Part shown: one piece after another, positions 27,533-36,354 of the stretch
Numbering within the stretch: position 1 is the stretch's first letter
Layout of the letters: the number at the start of each line of letters is the position of its first letter
DNA from: VXYL01 sp965243095
GTDB taxonomy: Bacteria; Pseudomonadota; Gammaproteobacteria; Pseudomonadales; Azotimanducaceae
Direction of reading: 5' to 3'
Length of the DNA stretch: 64,000 bases
NCBI GenBank assembly: GCA_965243095.1
Contig: OZ251530.1
Location: 4,092,001 to 4,156,000, forward strand
Made by a program: the position numbers and the translations under genes
The notes under the pieces: model-generated
What the model was told of the DNA's origin: nothing
Database searches by the model: none
The model's input: the letters and a program-made list of their open reading frames with translations, nothing else

Positions 27533-27730
27533 GTGCGTTTGTTAGTTCATGTAGAAGGCGTCACAGAGCTGTCGTTTGTCGACGATGCGCTGGCACCGTA
27601 CTTGGAACGCCGTGGCTATGCTTCGGTTAGGGTGCGCCTCATAGGAACGCGGGTCTCGCGAAAGCAACGGCTGGCCCGGCTTGAGGCTGCGGCGGCGTCG
27701 GTGTCCGCCTCGCGCCCCGATGTTCCTTGA
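27533..27730 (+). pseudogene. Truncated DUF4276 family gene
   Basis: Starting from GTG 27533, 1 bp after the ATPase stop, the frame reads VRLLVHVEGVTELSFVDDAL and LERRGYASVRVRLIG. This is the typical N-terminus of DUF4276, a TOPRIM-like family that is normally near 200 residues. After about 40 matching residues the sequence diverges and stops at codon 65. The downstream 78 bp hold no continuation. The partner of the ATPase therefore appears lost by deletion. Confidence 0.65.
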
Positions 27731-27808
27731 GGCTTTCACCTGCATCGCGTCCGAAACCAAACGTGCCATCAGGCAAACGTCCGAGTCCACGAACCTAGAG
27801 GATCGTCC

Positions 27809-29485
27809 ATGACACAAACCAAACGCCCACATTCCTCCGTCGTTGTCGATGGCGTGGAGCAGGCGCCTAGCCGCGCCATGCTGTATCCCGTTGGCTTTAG
27901 GCGGGAGGACTTCGGCAAGGCGCAGGTGGGCATCGCTTCCACTTGGTCGATGGTGACGCCGTGCAACATGCACATCGACAAGCTGGCTACCGCCGCCGCC
28001 AGCGGCGCGGACGAGGCCGGCGCCAAGAGCGTGTTGTTCAACACCATCACGGTGTCGGACGGGATCTCCATGGGCACGCCCGGGATGCGCTATTCGCTGG
28101 TTTCCCGGGAAGTGATCGCCGATTCCATCGAAACGGTGGTGGGTGCGCAGGGATTCGACGGCGTGGTGGCCATCGGCGGCTGCGACAAGAACATGCCGGC
28201 GTGCGCGATGGCGTTGGCGCGGCTCGATCGGCCGGGCGTCTTCGTGTACGGGGGCACCATCCAAACCGGCGTCGAGCGCCGCGACATCATCTCGGTGTTC
28301 GAGGCGGTGGGCGGCCACGCCGCCGGCACGGTCAGCGACGCCGAGCTGCTCGCCGTGGAGCAAACCGCCATTCCCGGGCCGGGCGCGTGCGCTGGAATGT
28401 ACACCGCCAACAGCATGGCCTCGGCCATTGAAGCGATGGGTTTGTCGCTGCCGAACTCGTCCGCGCAGGAGGCGGTGAGCGAGCAGAAGCGGCGCGACGC
28501 GTTTTCGGCCGGGCAGGCGGCGGCGCGGCTGGTGCAGGCCGGCATCAAGCCCTCGGACATTCTCTGCTTGGAGGCGTTCGAGAACGCCATCACGGTGGTG
28601 ACGGCTTTGGAAGGTTCCACCAACGCGGTGCTGCACCTGCTGGCCATCGCCAGCGCCGCCGGCGTGCCGCTCTCCCTCGACGACTTCAACCGCGTCGGCC
28701 AGCGCGTACCGGTGCTGGCAGACATGCGCCCGGCCGGCAACTACGCGATGTCCGAGCTCATCGCCATCGGCGGCATCCGCCCGTTGATGAAGACCCTGCT
28801 GGACACCGGGTTGCTGCACGGGGATTGCCTCACGGTCACCGGGAAGACGCTGCGCGAAGATTTGGCGGACGTGCCGCCGTATCCGGCGGGCCAGCGCATC
28901 ATCCGGCCGCTGGACAATCCCATCAAACCGGACGGCCACCTGGTGATCCTGCGCGGCGACCTTGCCCCGGAAGGCGCGGTGGCGAAGATCACCGGCCACG
29001 AGGGGCTGCGCTTCACCGGCACGGCGCGGGTGTTCCACGGCGAGGAAGCCGGCATGGCGGCCATCATGGACGGCACCGTGGGCAAAGGCGACGTGGTGGT
29101 GATCCGCTACGAAGGGCCGAAAGGCGGGCCGGGGATGCGCGAGATGCTAAGCCCCACCAGCGCGCTCAACGGGCGCGGCCTCTCCGGCGACGTGGCGTTG
29201 CTCACGGACGGCCGTTTCTCCGGCGGATCGCACGGTTTCGTGGTGGGCCACATCACGCCGGAAGCGTTCGAGGGCGGCCCCATCGCGCTTGTGGAGGATG
29301 GCGACACCATCACCGTGGACGCCGAGCGCCGGGAGATCAGCTTGGCGGTGGAGGCGCCGGAACTGGCGGCGCGGCGGGCCAAGTGGCGGCGTCCCGAACC
29401 CTACGCCCGCCGCGGCACGCTGGCGAAGTACGCGCGGCTGGTTTCCTCGGCTTCGGAAGGCGCGGTGACGGACAACGGCTTGTGA
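27809..29485 (+). CDS. ilvD: Dihydroxy-acid dehydratase
   Basis: 558-residue IlvD/Edd-family iron-sulfur enzyme that dehydrates 2,3-dihydroxyisovalerate and its homologue in branched-chain amino acid synthesis. Cluster-binding and active-site segments are visible: TPCNMHIDKLA, IGGCDKNMPACAMAL and GPGACAGMYTANSM. ALNGRGLSGDVALLTDGRFSGG lies near the C-terminus and contains the catalytic Ser region (GRFSGGSHG). Length and motifs fit ilvD rather than edd. A GAGG Shine-Dalgarno sits just ahead of the ATG. It stands alone, with no other ilv gene nearby. Confidence 0.96.
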   Translation: MTQTKRPHSSVVVDGVEQAPSRAMLYPVGFRREDFGKAQVGIASTWSMVTPCNMHIDKLATAAASGADEAGAKSVLFNTITVSDGISMGTPGMRYSLVSREVIADSIETVVGAQGFDGVVAIGGCDKNMPACAMALARLDRPGVFVYGGTIQTGVERRDIISVFEAVGGHAAGTVSDAELLAVEQTAIPGPGACAGMYTANSMASAIEAMGLSLPNSSAQEAVSEQKRRDAFSAGQAAARLVQAGIKPSDILCLEAFENAITVVTALEGSTNAVLHLLAIASAAGVPLSLDDFNRVGQRVPVLADMRPAGNYAMSELIAIGGIRPLMKTLLDTGLLHGDCLTVTGKTLREDLADVPPYPAGQRIIRPLDNPIKPDGHLVILRGDLAPEGAVAKITGHEGLRFTGTARVFHGEEAGMAAIMDGTVGKGDVVVIRYEGPKGGPGMREMLSPTSALNGRGLSGDVALLTDGRFSGGSHGFVVGHITPEAFEGGPIALVEDGDTITVDAERREISLAVEAPELAARRAKWRRPEPYARRGTLAKYARLVSSASEGAVTDNGL

Positions 29486-29518
29486 GATAGCCCGGGCGAC
29501 CGCGGAGCAAAGCCGCAG

Positions 29519-30271
29519 TTACGTCACGCCGAGTTCCTCCACATGCCGCAGCACCTTCTTGGCGGCGCTGCGAACCGCTTGGGCGTAGGGCGAGTCGGTG
29601 CGCATGGCGTTCTTTTCCGGCGCGTTGACGAGCTGCGCGATCTCCGGCCCGCGCAATCCCAACGCGGGAGAGACGGGGACGCTGCCATAGCCGGCGTCGG
29701 TTAGCTGCAAGATGTGAACGTGGACATTGCGCGCCGATTGCGTGCCTTCGGTGCGCCACACTTCCGCAACGCCAAGCCGTTGGTAAGCCGCGAGCTTGTG
29801 CTCGTCCGCGTGCGTCGCCTCCACCTCGACCACCAAGTCCGGCGGATTCTCCATGACGAATTGGTCGCAGGCGCCGTCCGGGTCTTCGCTTTGGGCGGCC
29901 GCGGCATAGGCCGCCGCCTTGGCGCCGAAGTAGAAGGCGGCGTCCGGTTCCGGCCCGGTGTTCGGCGGGTCGCTGGGCCGTCGCAAGCGCGTGGCACCGA
30001 AGGATTCGAAACCCACGCCGGCCGCCCCACACAGCGCGTCCAACACGCGCTCCGTCGCCGTTTTGGTCACCTCGTGCGCCCGAGACGGAGTCATCAGGAG
30101 TATGAGACCCTCGGCGGCGTCGAACAGCGCTCGACGGCAGCCAGCCCGCACCGCGTCCAAGGACTGCGCCAAGAGGCGCACCTGCTCCGGCGTCCGCCGA
30201 TACAGGCTGTATTCCGAGCCCAGTTCCCCATGCGCCGTGTACTCGGCGGCACCCAAGAAGTCGGTCGCCAT
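29519..30271 (-). CDS. Uma2 family (DUF820) endonuclease-like protein
   Basis: 250 residues with a PD-(D/E)XK-like core of the Uma2/DUF820 family. PEPDAAFYFGAKAAAY and PPDLVVEVEATHADEHKLAAY carry the family's PD...VVEV...K pattern, followed by GVAEVW. The family is very abundant in cyanobacteria and scattered in other phyla; its true role is unknown. The gene is convergent with ilvD (33 bp between stops). Confidence 0.8.
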   Translation of the reverse strand: MATDFLGAAEYTAHGELGSEYSLYRRTPEQVRLLAQSLDAVRAGCRRALFDAAEGLILLMTPSRAHEVTKTATERVLDALCGAAGVGFESFGATRLRRPSDPPNTGPEPDAAFYFGAKAAAYAAAAQSEDPDGACDQFVMENPPDLVVEVEATHADEHKLAAYQRLGVAEVWRTEGTQSARNVHVHILQLTDAGYGSVPVSPALGLRGPEIAQLVNAPEKNAMRTDSPYAQAVRSAAKKVLRHVEELGVT

Positions 30272-30331
30272 ACTTGCCGCTCCGGATGTGCGTTGCCAAT
30301 ACGGGTGATGCTAACGCACTACCCGCAGCGG

Positions 30332-31309
30332 TCAACGGCGCGAACGCAGCAGCAGCACCATGAAGTACCGTTCGGGGTCTTGCCATAGCGCCAAGCACTC
30401 GAAGCCGGCGCGTTCGGCTTTGGCGACGAATTCGTCGGGGGCGTATTTGTAGGAGTTTTCGGTGTGCAGCGCCTCGCCGCGGGCGAAGGCGATCTCTTCG
30501 CCGTCCAGCTTCACCAGTTGGTCGCGCTGGGCGTCCAAATACATTTCGATGCGGCCGGCGTTGGCGTTGTACACGGCGCGGTGGGCGAAGGCGCTGGCGT
30601 TGAAGTTTGCGCCCAAGGCGGCGTTCACATGCGCCAGGATGTTGCGATTGAAACGGGCGGTCACGCCGGCGTCGTCGTTGTAGGCGCGCAACAACACGTC
30701 CGGGTCTTTCTTCGCGTCAACGCCGATGATCAAGCAACCGCCGGTTTGCACGAGGTTGGCGGCGTTGCGCAGAAAAACGTCCGCCGCCGCGGGGTCGAAA
30801 TTGCCGATGCTGGAGCCGGGAAAGAACGCCACCCGGGGCAAACTCGCCACCGGCGCCGGCAGCTCGAATGGACGTGTGAAGTCGGCGCAAGTGGGATACA
30901 CGGCAAGGCGCGGATAGTCGTCGAACACGGCGCGGGCGGCCGTCACCAAATGATCTTTGGAGATGTCCACCGGCACATAAGCGCGCGGACGACAGGCGTT
31001 CAGCAGAATGCGAACCTTGGTGCTGCTGCCGCTGCCGTACTCCACCAAACAGCCGCCGGCGGGCACGTTGGCGGCGATCGGCCGGCGGTTGGCGCGCAGG
31101 ATGGAAACTTCCGTTCGCGTCAGGTAGTACTCCGGCAACCGCGTGATGGCGTCGAACAGCTTCGAGCCGGCGGCGTCGTAGAAAAACTTGGGCGGAATCG
31201 ATTTTTGCGGCAGCTTCAAGCCGCGCACCACCTCGGCGGTCATGTCCGGGGCCGAGGGTTTGCGATCGAACAACGCGAAAGGGGGACTGCTGGAAGCGAT
31301 GACGGTCAA
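30332..31309 (-). CDS. egtD: L-histidine N-alpha-methyltransferase EgtD
   Basis: Trimethylates histidine to hercynine, the first step of ergothioneine synthesis. Family segments are PPKFFYDAAGSKLFDAITRL, PEYYLTRTE, the SAM-binding LVEYGSGSSTKVRILL, VPVDISKDHL, VAFFPGSSIGNFDP and the C-terminal HTENSYKY. There is no ATG that includes the N-terminus; the best start is TTG at 31307-31309, giving 325 residues (mycobacterial EgtD has about 320). That TTG overlaps the egtB stop as TTGA, so the pair is coupled. Confidence 0.93.
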   Translation of the reverse strand: MTVIASSSPPFALFDRKPSAPDMTAEVVRGLKLPQKSIPPKFFYDAAGSKLFDAITRLPEYYLTRTEVSILRANRRPIAANVPAGGCLVEYGSGSSTKVRILLNACRPRAYVPVDISKDHLVTAARAVFDDYPRLAVYPTCADFTRPFELPAPVASLPRVAFFPGSSIGNFDPAAADVFLRNAANLVQTGGCLIIGVDAKKDPDVLLRAYNDDAGVTARFNRNILAHVNAALGANFNASAFAHRAVYNANAGRIEMYLDAQRDQLVKLDGEEIAFARGEALHTENSYKYAPDEFVAKAERAGFECLALWQDPERYFMVLLLRSRR

Positions 31310-32616
31310 CCCCGCGCAACCGCGCGCGCCAAGCGGATGCCGGTGAACTGCCAGCGGTCCTTGGGATAGAAGAAGTTTCGGTAACTCGCGCGCATGTGCC
31401 CGATAGGCGTGGCGCAGGAACCGCCGCGCAGCACCTGTTGCCCGGACATGAACTTGCCGTTGTATTCGCCGAGCGCCCCGGCCAAGGGACGGAAACCCGG
31501 ATACGCGGCGTAGGCGCTCGCCGTCCACTCCCAGCAATCGCCGAACAGCTGCGCCAAGCGCCTGCCACTTGGCGCGGGATTGGGGTGCAAGTTTCCGTCC
31601 GCGAAGTTGCCCTCGATCGGCGCACTGGCGGCGGCGTGTTCCCATTCGGTTTCCGTGGGCAACCGAGCGTTCGCCCAGCGCGCGAAAGCGTCCGCTTCAA
31701 AGTAGCTGACGTGCGTTACCGGCAGGCCCGGTGCCAACGGCCGTTCGCCGTCCAAGCGGTACTCGAACCACTCGTCGCCTTGCCGGCGCCAGTACATCGG
31801 CGTGCGCACATCGTTGGTTCGCGTCCATGCCCAGCCGTCGGCAAGCCAGAACGACGGTTCGTCGTAGCCGCCGGCGTGAATGAACTCGGCGTATTCGGCG
31901 TTGGTGATTAGGCGGTCGGCGAGCGCGAAGTCGTCCAGCCAAACCTTGTGTCGCGGCCGCTCGTTGTCGAAGCAAAAGCCGCCCGCCGCTCCGGCGCCTA
32001 CTCGCACAACGCCGCCCGGGATGTCCACAAAAGCGAGCGGGGCAGGCGTCTTCGCCGTTGCCGCCATTGGTACGGGCCGGTAGGCGGGGCGCAACGGATT
32101 CGTGCCCAGATTGGCCTTCACATCCGTGACGATCAGCTCCTGATGTTGCTGTTCGTGATGCAAGCCAAGGGTGATGCGGCTGGCCACCTTCGGGTCGCCG
32201 CTGGCGAGCAGGCCATCCATCGCCGCGTCCACATGCGCGCGATAGGCGCGAACTTCCTCCAACCCGGGGCGCGACAACGTGCCGCGGTTGGGGCGGGGGA
32301 AACGGGCGCCAACCCCCTCGTAGTAGGAGTTGAACAAGAACTCGAACGCAGGGTGAAACGGAACATAGCCCGGCACGAAAGCCTTGAGCAGAAAAACCTC
32401 GAAGAACCAAGTGGTGTGCGCCAAGTGCCACTTGGGCGGGCTGGCGTCCGCGAAGGGCTGCACGCCGTGGTCCTCCGCGGTGAGCGGGGCACACAGCGCT
32501 TCCGTGCGTTGGCGCACGTCGGCGTAGCGCAATACGGCGCTGCTCTCCGCGTCGCCACCAGCCACGGCCGGACGCAACGCGCTCACCGGCGCCGCGGCGC
32601 CGCCCGTCTCTTGCAT
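31306..32616 (-). CDS. egtB: Ergothioneine biosynthesis sulfoxide synthase EgtB
   Basis: 436-residue non-heme iron enzyme that couples hercynine with a thiol donor. The N-terminal DinB-like domain supplies the iron ligands: His in KWHLAHTTWFFE (about residue 65) and the pair in LHHEQQHQEL (about 150). The C-terminal formylglycine-generating-enzyme-like domain includes RLPTETEWEHAA, GDCWEWTASAY and QVLRGGSCATP. It has the usual length for the proteobacterial form. It is first in the egtB-egtD unit. Ergothioneine would be a low-molecular-weight antioxidant in this organism. Confidence 0.95.
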   Translation of the reverse strand: MQETGGAAAPVSALRPAVAGGDAESSAVLRYADVRQRTEALCAPLTAEDHGVQPFADASPPKWHLAHTTWFFEVFLLKAFVPGYVPFHPAFEFLFNSYYEGVGARFPRPNRGTLSRPGLEEVRAYRAHVDAAMDGLLASGDPKVASRITLGLHHEQQHQELIVTDVKANLGTNPLRPAYRPVPMAATAKTPAPLAFVDIPGGVVRVGAGAAGGFCFDNERPRHKVWLDDFALADRLITNAEYAEFIHAGGYDEPSFWLADGWAWTRTNDVRTPMYWRRQGDEWFEYRLDGERPLAPGLPVTHVSYFEADAFARWANARLPTETEWEHAAASAPIEGNFADGNLHPNPAPSGRRLAQLFGDCWEWTASAYAAYPGFRPLAGALGEYNGKFMSGQQVLRGGSCATPIGHMRASYRNFFYPKDRWQFTGIRLARAVARG

Positions 32617-32680
32617 GGACCTCCCTCAAGCCCGCCGAATAATAACCTTGCATGCGCCGCGAAAAACGGCGAAGGCAACG

Positions 32681-34018
32681 TCAGTGCCGTTCTTGCGCCG
32701 TGTCGCCAGCCAAGGTTGCCGCGACGGTGCGGGCGATTTCGCGGCCTTGGCGAACGGCGTAGTTGGTGCCGCGATCCTCCGGGTAGATCTGCGCCATGGT
32801 CGCCAAGAAGAGATTGTCCAGCGGTGTGCGAGGGCTCGGGATCGATTGCCGATAGCCTCGCGTCACGACCGGCTGTCCGTATGGGGCGCGCCAGACGTGT
32901 TTCGCCAAGATCGTCTCCTCGTCGAAGTCTGGGAACATGCGGCGCAGGTGTTGCAGCGTGAACGCCGTCACCTCGCTGTCCGCCGCGCTGTAGAGAGGAT
33001 CGCTCTGGGGCAGGTAGCGCGAGAGATAGACGATGTGGCGGCCGCCGTAGCTGCTCGCCGGCTCCAGATTCGTGTGTTCGATCACGCCGACGAAAGGAAA
33101 GCTGGGATCGTTCACGTTCAGCCAGTAGATTTCCGAGAGGCTGCTCGACAGCTCCAACACCACGCAAATGTTGGCGAGGTAGCGGATGGCGCGCAACTGC
33201 TGCACATATTCCGCGCCGACGTGCGGCGCCACCATGTCGGCGACGATGGGCAGCGCGGCGGTGGCCACCACCGCGTCCGCGGCGAACGTGTGTTCCCGCG
33301 TGGCCACGCCGCTCACTCGCCCGGCGCACATTTGCAAACCCACCGCCTCGGTGTTCGTGTGGATCTCCCCGCCCTTGGCGCGAATGGCGTCGGCAATCGC
33401 ATCCGCCAGCGCGGCGAACCCGCCATTGAAGTACGCCAATTGCTCCGCGCCGCCCCGGCCGCGGCTCCCGCCGCGGAGCTTGAACTTGCTCCAAAGCCAC
33501 ACCGCGGCGATTTCCTCTGCCAAGTCGCCGAATTTGCCGCGCAGCAGCGGTTCCCAAACGACACGATAGGCGCGTTCGCCGCCCAACTGCCGCACCCATT
33601 CGGCAGCGGTGCGGTCTTCCAAGCGACGCCAGTCGCGCAGACGACGTGTGTACAGCGCCAACAAGCCAAGGCGCACGCGATCCACGAACGGCAGCGGCTT
33701 GAAACGCAACAGGTCCATTGGTTTCGAGAGCTTGAAGAAGGTGTTGGCGTAGTAGGTGCCCGTACGCGACGCGCGCAGTTGCAGTTGCGCCGTGAGCCCG
33801 AGCTCGTTGATGAGCCGCATCACGTCCGTATCGTTGTTGAACCAGTGGTGGTAGAACTTCTCCAGCCTGGTGTCGCCAACGGCGAAGCTGCCGGCCAGAC
33901 CGCCGACGCCCGCCTCTTGCTCCAACACCGTGGCGCGCACGCCCAGTCGCCCGAGTTCGTAGGCCGTCGCCAAGCCGCAATAGCCGGCGCCGATTACCAC
34001 GACGTGCGGCGCGGTCAT
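32681..34018 (-). CDS. NAD(P)/FAD-dependent oxidoreductase (amine-oxidase/protoporphyrinogen-oxidase fold)
   Basis: 445 residues. The N-terminal dinucleotide fold VVVIGAGYCGLATAYELGRLG is followed by EQEAGVGGLAGSF. Further family segments are EKFYHHWFNNDTDVMRLI, EWVRQLGGERAYRVVWEPLL and the C-terminal NLFLATMAQIYPEDRGTNYA. It resembles NAD(P)-binding proteins linked to polyprenyl or sugar metabolism, and phytoene-desaturase-like enzymes more loosely; the substrate is unknown. ATG at 34018 overlaps the stop of the SCO gene (ATGA), so it is the last gene of the long run that starts with purE. Confidence 0.85.
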   Translation of the reverse strand: MTAPHVVVIGAGYCGLATAYELGRLGVRATVLEQEAGVGGLAGSFAVGDTRLEKFYHHWFNNDTDVMRLINELGLTAQLQLRASRTGTYYANTFFKLSKPMDLLRFKPLPFVDRVRLGLLALYTRRLRDWRRLEDRTAAEWVRQLGGERAYRVVWEPLLRGKFGDLAEEIAAVWLWSKFKLRGGSRGRGGAEQLAYFNGGFAALADAIADAIRAKGGEIHTNTEAVGLQMCAGRVSGVATREHTFAADAVVATAALPIVADMVAPHVGAEYVQQLRAIRYLANICVVLELSSSLSEIYWLNVNDPSFPFVGVIEHTNLEPASSYGGRHIVYLSRYLPQSDPLYSAADSEVTAFTLQHLRRMFPDFDEETILAKHVWRAPYGQPVVTRGYRQSIPSPRTPLDNLFLATMAQIYPEDRGTNYAVRQGREIARTVAATLAGDTAQERH

Positions 34019-34647
34019 CGGGCCGCCAACGCCCGCGTCAACGAGGCGACCTTGCGCGCGTCCAGCGGCGCGCGAACGTAGCCGCGGTGCCGGCCTTGGG
34101 GATCCACCACCGCGAGGTGGCTTGAGTGATCCATCAAATAGCCGAGCGCCGCGTCCTCCACCGGCGCTTTGGCGAAAGCCGCATGCAGGCTCTCGGCGAA
34201 TGTCTTGATGGCGGCCGCGTCGCCGGTGACGCCGACGAAGTTTTCCGAGAACGCCGAGAGGTACTGGCGCAGCGCTTTCGGGGTGTCGCGTTCCGGGTCC
34301 ACGCTCACCAGCACACCCTGAAACGCCGGCCCATTCTCCGCGGCAAGCCGCTTTTCCGCCAACGCCAGCGTGGACATGGTGAGCGGGCAAATGTCCGGGC
34401 AGTTGGCATAGCCGAAGAACAACAGCGACCACTTCCCACGCAGACGAGAAGCGTCGAACCGGCCGCCGGCGGCGTCCTCCAACTCGAACGGCGGAATGTC
34501 GCGGGGTGCCGGATAGGCTTCGAAGCCGAAGGCGCGCAGCTCCTCGGCGGTGTAGGCCGGCTCGCTGGCGAAACGCGCCACCAAGATGCCCGCCGCCACC
34601 AAGCCAACCACGGTCAAGACGCAGACTAAAACCACCTTCATCTTCAT
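34015..34647 (-). CDS. SCO1/SenC family copper chaperone for cytochrome c oxidase
   Basis: 210 residues: an N-terminal membrane anchor (VVLVCVLTVVGLVAAGILVA), then a thioredoxin-like domain facing the periplasm. The copper ligands are visible as CPDIC (CxxxC) and the distal His in LMDHSSHLAVVD. It helps load the CuA site of cytochrome oxidase. It lies 24 bp after the heme A synthase gene and near SURF1, both oxidase-assembly genes, which supports the call. Confidence 0.94.
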   Translation of the reverse strand: MKMKVVLVCVLTVVGLVAAGILVARFASEPAYTAEELRAFGFEAYPAPRDIPPFELEDAAGGRFDASRLRGKWSLLFFGYANCPDICPLTMSTLALAEKRLAAENGPAFQGVLVSVDPERDTPKALRQYLSAFSENFVGVTGDAAAIKTFAESLHAAFAKAPVEDAALGYLMDHSSHLAVVDPQGRHRGYVRAPLDARKVASLTRALAAR

Positions 34648-34671
34648 CGCTTCACCGCGCTTCCCGCTGGT

Positions 34672-35643
34672 TCACGATTCCACAGGTCGCCAAGCGGCGA
34701 AGTTCACCGTGACGAGGGCGAGCAGCAACGCCGCGGCGCCGGCGTTGTGCAACACGGCCAGCGGCAATGGCAGGGCGAACATCACGCTTGCGACTCCCAA
34801 GCCGAACTGCGCGGCCAGCAAGCCTGCCAACCACCACGCCAACGGCCGCCGGCCGAGCCGCCAAGCCAGCGCCCCGCCCACCAGCACAACCGCCACGGCG
34901 CCCAGCCGGTGCGTGATGTGGATGGCCACGCGGGCGTCGCTCGCCAGCAATCCGCCGAGATAGTTCGGCCCCACGTCTTGGGCAATGTTGAAGCCGGAGG
35001 AGAAGTCCATCCGCGGCCACCATTCCCCGTGGCAGGTGGGAAAGGAGTCCGCGCACGCGAGCCCGGCGTAATTCGATGTCAACCATCCACCCAAGGCAAC
35101 CTGCCCCACCAGCACCAGCAACGCGGCCATCGCCAAGGATCGATGCCGCCGCGCCACGCGAACATCGTCCGCCCGCAAGCGCAACGCCAACAGCCACAAC
35201 AGCCCCAGTGTAGCAAAGCCGCCCAGCAAGTGCGCGGTCACTACCTGCGGCCAGAGCTTGAGCGTCACCGTCCACGCGCCGAAGACGCCTTGGGCGATCA
35301 CCAACACCGCCAACCCCGCCGGCAACCGCCAGGGCGCGCGTGTGCAAATCGCCACCGCCAGCAGCACCAGGATGACGAACCCGAGCGCGGTGGCGGCGTA
35401 GCGATGCACCATCTCCGTCCACGCTTTCTCCGTGTCCAGCGGCGCGTCCGGGTAAGCCGCGGCTGCGCGGGCGACCTCGGCGGCGCTATCCGGCACGCCG
35501 ATGCCGCCGTAGCAACCCGGCCAGTCGGGGCAGCCGAGCCCAGCATCCACGAGACGGGTGTAGGCGCCAAGAACCACCACCACGCCGGCGAGCGCGACGG
35601 CGCCGGCGGCAAGCGCGAAGTTGAGGCGGGGCATTTGGTTCAT
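34672..35643 (-). CDS. ctaA: Heme A synthase (COX15/CtaA family)
   Basis: 323 residues with eight predicted membrane helices. It oxidises heme O to heme A for aa3-type oxidases. Two-fold internal symmetry carries the heme-ligand histidines: EMVHRYAATALGF, VVTAHLLGGFATLG, HITHRLGAVAVVL and LAVLHNAGAAALL. A cysteine pair CPDWPGCYG lies in the first periplasmic loop and CADSFPTCHG in the second. The ATG directly abuts the SURF1 stop codon. Confidence 0.95.
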   Translation of the reverse strand: MNQMPRLNFALAAGAVALAGVVVVLGAYTRLVDAGLGCPDWPGCYGGIGVPDSAAEVARAAAAYPDAPLDTEKAWTEMVHRYAATALGFVILVLLAVAICTRAPWRLPAGLAVLVIAQGVFGAWTVTLKLWPQVVTAHLLGGFATLGLLWLLALRLRADDVRVARRHRSLAMAALLVLVGQVALGGWLTSNYAGLACADSFPTCHGEWWPRMDFSSGFNIAQDVGPNYLGGLLASDARVAIHITHRLGAVAVVLVGGALAWRLGRRPLAWWLAGLLAAQFGLGVASVMFALPLPLAVLHNAGAAALLLALVTVNFAAWRPVES

Positions 35644-36354
35644 TCAGGCACTGTCTAGCGCCAGCTTTTGGCCGCGCCGCTTGCCCACGAAGACGTAGCC
35701 GGCCGCCAACGCGGCGCCGATCAGCAGCCACTGCGCCGCATAACCCCAGTGCATCCCGGGCGCATCGTCCCACGCCAAGGACGCGGCGCGGAACACGCCT
35801 TCACCGCCGCGTTCCAAGCGAAACTCGCGCGGCCGTGCATCGACCGCGGCGGCCATGCGTTCGAGATGCAGGCCGCGTATTCGCTTCGGCCAGTTATCGG
35901 GCCACGGCGCCTCGGCGACCAGCCGCGACGGGCGCTGAGCGGGCCACGCGACCACGACCACCGTTACCGGCGTGGTGGGCGTTGGCACCGCGGATTCGGG
36001 GGCCGCATCGGCTGGATGCCATCCGCGATTCACAAGGAAGACGCCTGCTTGAGAGGTCAAGGGCGTGAACACGTTGAACCCTCGACCGCTGCGGTGGGCG
36101 ACAAGAAAGTGTCGTTCGGCGTCGTACACACCGGTGAACGAGACCCGGGTGAAGTCCGGCAGCGCATTGCCGGAAAGTGCGCTGGCCGGCGTAGGCTCGG
36201 CGCGCAACCGTTCCACGCGGGCGTCGCGCAACGCCGTCTTCTCCAAGGCGCGGGAGAACTGCCACCCGGCCAGCGCCAGCACGATGGCGAAGGCAGCGGC
36301 GGCCTGCACGGTGAGCGTCCACCCGGGGCGAAACGGCGCGTCGTGCAAGGTCAT
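35644..36354 (-). CDS. SURF1 family cytochrome oxidase assembly protein
   Basis: 236 residues with the family's two-helix plan: an N-terminal helix (WTLTVQAAAAFAIVLALAGW) and a C-terminal helix (YAAQWLLIGAALAAGYVFVG), with a periplasmic domain between. The conserved GWQFSRALEK, FTGVYDAERHFLV and FLVNRGWHP segments are present. It assists heme A insertion into oxidase. ATG at 36352-36354 overlaps the aroE stop (ATGA). An upstream extension in the same frame lies inside aroE and is not used. Confidence 0.92.
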   Translation of the reverse strand: MTLHDAPFRPGWTLTVQAAAAFAIVLALAGWQFSRALEKTALRDARVERLRAEPTPASALSGNALPDFTRVSFTGVYDAERHFLVAHRSGRGFNVFTPLTSQAGVFLVNRGWHPADAAPESAVPTPTTPVTVVVVAWPAQRPSRLVAEAPWPDNWPKRIRGLHLERMAAAVDARPREFRLERGGEGVFRAASLAWDDAPGMHWGYAAQWLLIGAALAAGYVFVGKRRGQKLALDSA

